The notes below the pieces were generated by a model, which worked only from the letters and a program-made list of their open reading frames with translations, was not told where the DNA came from and ran no database searches. Below are positions 18,794-21,724 of a stretch of DNA of 21,724 nt, piece after piece (the stretch's first letter is position 1; every line of letters starts with the position of its first letter). This DNA comes from a virus. The translations under genes and the position numbers were made by a program. The stretch covers positions 1-21,724 of IMG/VR virus record IMGVR_UViG_3300017750_000142; one strand, 5' to 3'.

Positions 18794-20581
18794 ATGGAGC
18801 AGTTGATTGAACAAGGTATTCGTTTGCGTAGTTGGAGAGAGGGCGATCACAAGACGGTATGCCCTAAATGTTCTGACCAACGCAAAAACAAGAAAGACCC
18901 ATGCCTTTCGGTAACTATTGAGACAGATGGCGCGGCAGTATGGAAATGCCACCATTGTGATTGGAGGGGCGGCTTAGGCGGCAGCAACAGGGGTGATGGG
19001 TACAGGACGCCACCAGCGAAGAAGAAGCCACCAGTGAGGCTTGTAGAGCCCTCCAACCCTGTGGCCTCAGATGAGATTTTGCGCTGGCTAGAGGGTCGGG
19101 GCATATCCAAACTGACCGTGGAGCATTTTGGACTATACCGTTCTGAACGCAGCTTTGGCGGCAATCCGGAGGGGTGCATTGCTTTTCCATATCGCGTTGA
19201 TGGCGAGTTGGTTAATTGCAAGTACCGCACCAAGGACAAGCGGTTTAGGCAAGAGAATGGCGCACAGCGAACCCTTTACAACATTGATTCAGTGCGTAGG
19301 CATTGGGATGTGACCGGCCAGAAAGAAGTGATATTCGTTGAGGGTGAGATGGATGTTCTCACGATGCATGAGGCTGGCTTTGCCAATGCCGTCACTTTGC
19401 CAGATGGTGCGCCACAGGAAGCCAAGTTCCAAGATGACGACAAGCGGTTCCAAGCCCTAGCCCAGCATGAATGGTTAAATGATGCTGAGAAGGTAATTAT
19501 CGCTGTGGATGGTGATGGTGCTGGACAGGCGTTGCAATTAGAGCTTTTGCACAGGTTCGGTAAGGACAGGTGCTGGACGGTAGAGTGGCCATCCTTGCAC
19601 GACATTGTGACCAAGGATGCGAATGATGTTTTGGTGGCGCATGGCTATGAACTACTGCAAGAGGTAATGAGCCTAGCCAAGCCTTGCCCGATAGATGGAT
19701 TATTCAGCGTTGGGGACTACCAGCGTGATGTTATTAATATCTACAGGGGCAACGTTCAGAAGCCGGTGCCTACTGGTTTTGCCAATCTTGATAGCATCTA
19801 CCAAGTGATGCCATCCACGTTCAACCTTGTGACCGGCATACCAAACCACGGCAAGTCAAATTTTATAGACCAGCTTGCGGTAAACCTGTGCCGCGATCAT
19901 GGGTGGAAGTTTGCCGTGTTCAGCCCAGAGCATAGCACGGCTAACCACATAAGACGGCTGGCGGAGAAGGTGGCAAAGAAGCCATTTGATGTGGGGCCAA
20001 ATGTTCGCATGACTGAGGCAGAGTTGGTTGATGCCATGTTGTTCTTGGACAATCACTTTCACTTCATTGAATGTGAGGACAATGTGCCGACTATTGATTG
20101 GCTCTTGGGTAAGGCAAGGGCCGCTTGTATGCGGTTCGGTGTGAAGGGGATTATAATTGACCCATACAATGAGATTGACTCAAGCAGGGACGGCAACAAG
20201 CGTGAGGATGAGCATATCCGTGACCTGATATCTATGTGCAAGCAGTTCTGCCGCAAGCACAATATTGCTATGTGGATGGTAGCACACCCTGCCAAGATGC
20301 AGCGGCAAGCTGATGGCAGCTATCCACCACCAAGCCTGTATGATGTAAGTGGTTCCGCTCACTGGAACAATATGTGTGATGTGGGCATCGTGGTGCATAG
20401 GGATTTTGATGAGAATGAAACAAGGGTCATTACTCGCAAGGTTAGGGAGCAGGGTTTGTATGGCTCTATTGGTGAGGCGTTCTTCCGCTATAATCTTGCT
20501 ACGCACTGCTATGAAGAGGCGGTTACTGTGCATAGCGGCACCAATACGTTCCGGTCATATCACTGGACAGAGAACGACTAG
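18794..20581 (+). CDS. Primase-helicase, T7 gp4/Twinkle-like
   Basis: This 595-residue protein unwinds DNA and makes primers at the phage fork. The N-terminal zinc ribbon has Cys23-Cys26 (CPKC) and Cys52-Cys55 (CHHC). A Toprim domain follows, with VIFVEGEMDVLTMHEAGFAN (Glu183, Asp187), VIIAVDGDGAG (Asp239, Asp241) and KDANDVL. The helicase domain begins near 320, with Walker A GIPNHGKS at 348-355, a Walker B-like KGIIIDPYNEID and a MWMVAHPAKMQ block. T7 gp4 is 566 residues, so the length fits. With both primase and helicase in one protein, the upstream initiator probably loads this enzyme or a host helicase at the iterons. Confidence 0.93.
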   Translation: MEQLIEQGIRLRSWREGDHKTVCPKCSDQRKNKKDPCLSVTIETDGAAVWKCHHCDWRGGLGGSNRGDGYRTPPAKKKPPVRLVEPSNPVASDEILRWLEGRGISKLTVEHFGLYRSERSFGGNPEGCIAFPYRVDGELVNCKYRTKDKRFRQENGAQRTLYNIDSVRRHWDVTGQKEVIFVEGEMDVLTMHEAGFANAVTLPDGAPQEAKFQDDDKRFQALAQHEWLNDAEKVIIAVDGDGAGQALQLELLHRFGKDRCWTVEWPSLHDIVTKDANDVLVAHGYELLQEVMSLAKPCPIDGLFSVGDYQRDVINIYRGNVQKPVPTGFANLDSIYQVMPSTFNLVTGIPNHGKSNFIDQLAVNLCRDHGWKFAVFSPEHSTANHIRRLAEKVAKKPFDVGPNVRMTEAELVDAMLFLDNHFHFIECEDNVPTIDWLLGKARAACMRFGVKGIIIDPYNEIDSSRDGNKREDEHIRDLISMCKQFCRKHNIAMWMVAHPAKMQRQADGSYPPPSLYDVSGSAHWNNMCDVGIVVHRDFDENETRVITRKVREQGLYGSIGEAFFRYNLATHCYEEAVTVHSGTNTFRSYHWTEND

Positions 20582-20624
20582 GAGCCTATGATTCTGATGC
20601 ATCTACCTCAAGATGCACTCCACT

Positions 20625-20667
20625 GGTTTGGTCGCCAGTAGTGGTCAAGGGGGGTGGGTTTGGTCGC
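20625..20667 (+). repeat. 11-bp direct repeat in the gap before the ParB-like gene
   Basis: GGTTTGGTCGC occurs at 20625-20635 and 20657-20667, 32 bases apart. The whole gap (20582-20733) lacks a convincing gene. The repeat could be a binding site for the neighbouring ParB-like protein or another regulator, but two copies are few. Confidence 0.5.
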
Positions 20668-20711
20668 TCACTCCCCATACCTCTTTTCAGGCCATATCTA
20701 CTGTGATAATC

Positions 20712-20729
20712 TATCCCAAAATGGGGATA
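20712..20729 (+). promoter_or_regulatory. Hairpin covering the ribosome binding site of the ParB-like gene
   Basis: TATCCC (20712-20717) and GGGATA (20724-20729) can pair around AAAATG. The GGGGA that serves as ribosome binding site for ATG 20734 lies in the second arm, so folding would hide it. An extended -10-like TGTGATAAT lies just upstream (20702-20710). Confidence 0.4.
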
Positions 20730-20733
20730 CCAA

Positions 20734-21336
20734 ATGGACGTCATAGAAGTTCCAATATCAGATATAAAGCCATACACAGCAAACCCTCGCGTCATTTCTG
20801 AGCAAGCTGTGAGTTCCGTGGCAAATAGCATTCAGACATTCGGGTGGCAGCAGCCAATCGTGGTTGATGCTCATAACTTCATAATAGCAGGGCATACAAG
20901 GTTTCTAGCAGCAAAGCATATAGGCATGGATACTGTGCCAACGCACAAGGCGGTTGATCTCACACCGGAGCAAGTGCGGGCATATAGAGTTCTTGATAAC
21001 AAATTGAATGAGCTTTCAGATTGGGATGAGGAGCTTTTGGATAAGGAGCTTCAGTCTCTTGAGGGCATATATGAGCTTGAGTCTTTGCTCGCGCTTTTCG
21101 CGGAAGATGCCTCCAGTAATAATGACGCCTCATTTCTGAATGACATGATTTCTGGTGAGCCTAATATTGAGGGCAAGGAAATCATAGGCGGCACAGGTGA
21201 ATATGTGACCATGAGTTTCGTTATGACGCCAATAGACCGTGATATGTGTCTATCAGCGTTACGGACTATCCAGAATCAAGAAGGAATGGATAATACAACC
21301 CAAGCACTGCTCAAACTTTTAAAGGAGATCAACTGA
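20734..21336 (+). CDS. ParB/Srx-fold protein
   Basis: This 200-residue protein has a ParB-like N-terminal domain: IEVPISDIKPYTANPRVISE, VANSIQTFGWQQPIVVDAHN, then IIAGHTRFLAAKHIGMDTVP near residues 49-68 with the GHTR motif, followed by AYRVLDNKLNELSDWDEELL. In many phages this domain is fused to a DNA adenine methyltransferase, but here the C-terminal 90 residues (EYVTMSFVMTPIDRDMCLSA, LRTIQNQEGMDNTTQALLKL) contain no DPPY motif. ParB-like phage proteins can bind or nick DNA, or use nucleotide cofactors. Its exact role here is unknown. The stop shares one base with the next ATG. Confidence 0.83.
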   Translation: MDVIEVPISDIKPYTANPRVISEQAVSSVANSIQTFGWQQPIVVDAHNFIIAGHTRFLAAKHIGMDTVPTHKAVDLTPEQVRAYRVLDNKLNELSDWDEELLDKELQSLEGIYELESLLALFAEDASSNNDASFLNDMISGEPNIEGKEIIGGTGEYVTMSFVMTPIDRDMCLSALRTIQNQEGMDNTTQALLKLLKEIN

Positions 21337-21724
21337 TGGATATTATATATGAGCCATCAAACCAAGAGGGCCTCAAGGCTCTGGAAACCATGTACCCGAC
21401 ATATGCCATGTTCTTTGATGGCAACATCAATTACCAAGGCGTCAAACACGCAACCACATTCGGGTATGTGGTGAAAGGCTCATGTTCTATTCACGCTAAT
21501 GAACAATACTGGAATTTGCGTGAGGGCAACTATTTTGCCTTCCACGGTGAATATGACATTGAAAGCTCTGAGGGTCTCAACCTTTGGACGGTGACGAAGC
21601 TCGGCTATCGCTGTATGCCCATAATGGGCCAGATTGAGAGCAACGGGCGGCTGTCATATATTGATGGCTGTTCAGATAGTGTTCTGGTTTCAATGCCTCG
21701 TATGGGTGACCCTGTGCTTAATTA
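21336..21724 (+). CDS. Cupin-fold protein, N-terminal part
   Basis: The gene runs off the window after 129 codons. The start has AAGGAG 8 bases upstream and shares a base with the ParB-like stop. The visible part has the strand pattern of a cupin barrel: HATTFGYVVKGSCSIHANEQ, then YWNLREGNYFAFHGEYDIES, and later LSYIDGCSDSVLVSMPRMGD followed by PVLN. That last block, before a second histidine-bearing cupin motif, is known to me from cupin proteins in marine phages and bacteria. No metal-binding histidine pair is visible in the part shown. It is probably a bicupin enzyme or sensor, function unknown. Confidence 0.65.
   Translation, partial: MDIIYEPSNQEGLKALETMYPTYAMFFDGNINYQGVKHATTFGYVVKGSCSIHANEQYWNLREGNYFAFHGEYDIESSEGLNLWTVTKLGYRCMPIMGQIESNGRLSYIDGCSDSVLVSMPRMGDPVLN

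Noticed and set aside
20613-20801. 62-codon plus-strand open frame before the ParB-like gene
   Set aside because: Its second half is a frame shadow of the ParB-like gene, and no ribosome binding site precedes its ATG.
20734-21336. ParB-like gene read as a DNA methyltransferase fusion
   Set aside because: No DPPY or SAM-binding motif is present in the C-terminal 90 residues.
1-21724. Search for tRNA, rRNA, insertion sequences and attachment sites
   Set aside because: No cloverleaf arms, transposase or flanking repeats were seen by eye; a tRNAscan run would settle the tRNA question.

Overview
The window is part of a tailed double-stranded DNA phage genome (Caudoviricetes). A tape measure gene together with a single head closure, terminator and tail tube set points to a siphovirus. 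Two tail chaperones and a 3TM holin of families typical of alphaproteobacterial gene transfer agents (GTAs), plus an EF-hand two-helix membrane protein I associate with marine phages, suggest a marine alphaproteobacterial host. The host assignment is inference. No integrase, portal, terminase, capsid or tRNA gene is visible.

Layout. (1) 1-7879, plus strand: late genes. The end of a head-tail connector is followed by head closure, HK97 gp10-like, tail terminator, tail tube, a small unknown gene, tail chaperone with a -1 frameshift extension, tape measure and one minor tail protein. Then comes a lysis region with a small membrane protein, a T4-type lysozyme, further membrane proteins and a GTA-type holin. 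(2) 9883-7844, minus: small genes including an XRE regulator, a lipoprotein and a 2OG-Fe(II) oxygenase. (3) 11697-9929, minus: unknown genes, an ImmA/IrrE-like metallopeptidase and a CxxC microprotein. (4) 14872-11832, minus: recombination operon with PD-(D/E)XK exonuclease, ERF annealing protein, small HTH protein, SSB-like protein, HNH protein, an unknown gene and an AlpA/excisionase-like HTH, closed by a clear terminator. (5) 14980-15791, plus: XRE regulator, DUF1064 nuclease-like protein and EF-hand membrane protein. (6) 17986-15955, minus: two unknown genes, a 26-residue membrane micropeptide and a 436-residue protein whose C-terminal motif recalls AcrVA2. (7) 18159-21724, plus: replication initiator with internal iterons (a lambda-like origin), primase-helicase, ParB-like protein and the start of a cupin protein.

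How it fits together. Groups 2, 3 and 6 share a 16-bp element GTTTA-N6-TAAAC at their promoters, overlapping the -10 region, which suggests one phage regulator controls all three early minus-strand units. Groups 4 and 5 diverge from a separate control region at 14873-14979. Many genes overlap by 1-17 bases with a ribosome binding site inside the preceding gene, so several apparent long N-termini were trimmed. Four genes too short or too broken for a simple open-frame search were found by reading: a 55-residue CxxC protein (9929-10096), a 26-residue membrane peptide (17275-17355), a gene split at a run of nine A (6753-6979), and the -1 frame half of the tail chaperone (2266-2493). A fifth possible broken frame (15792-15982) is weaker.
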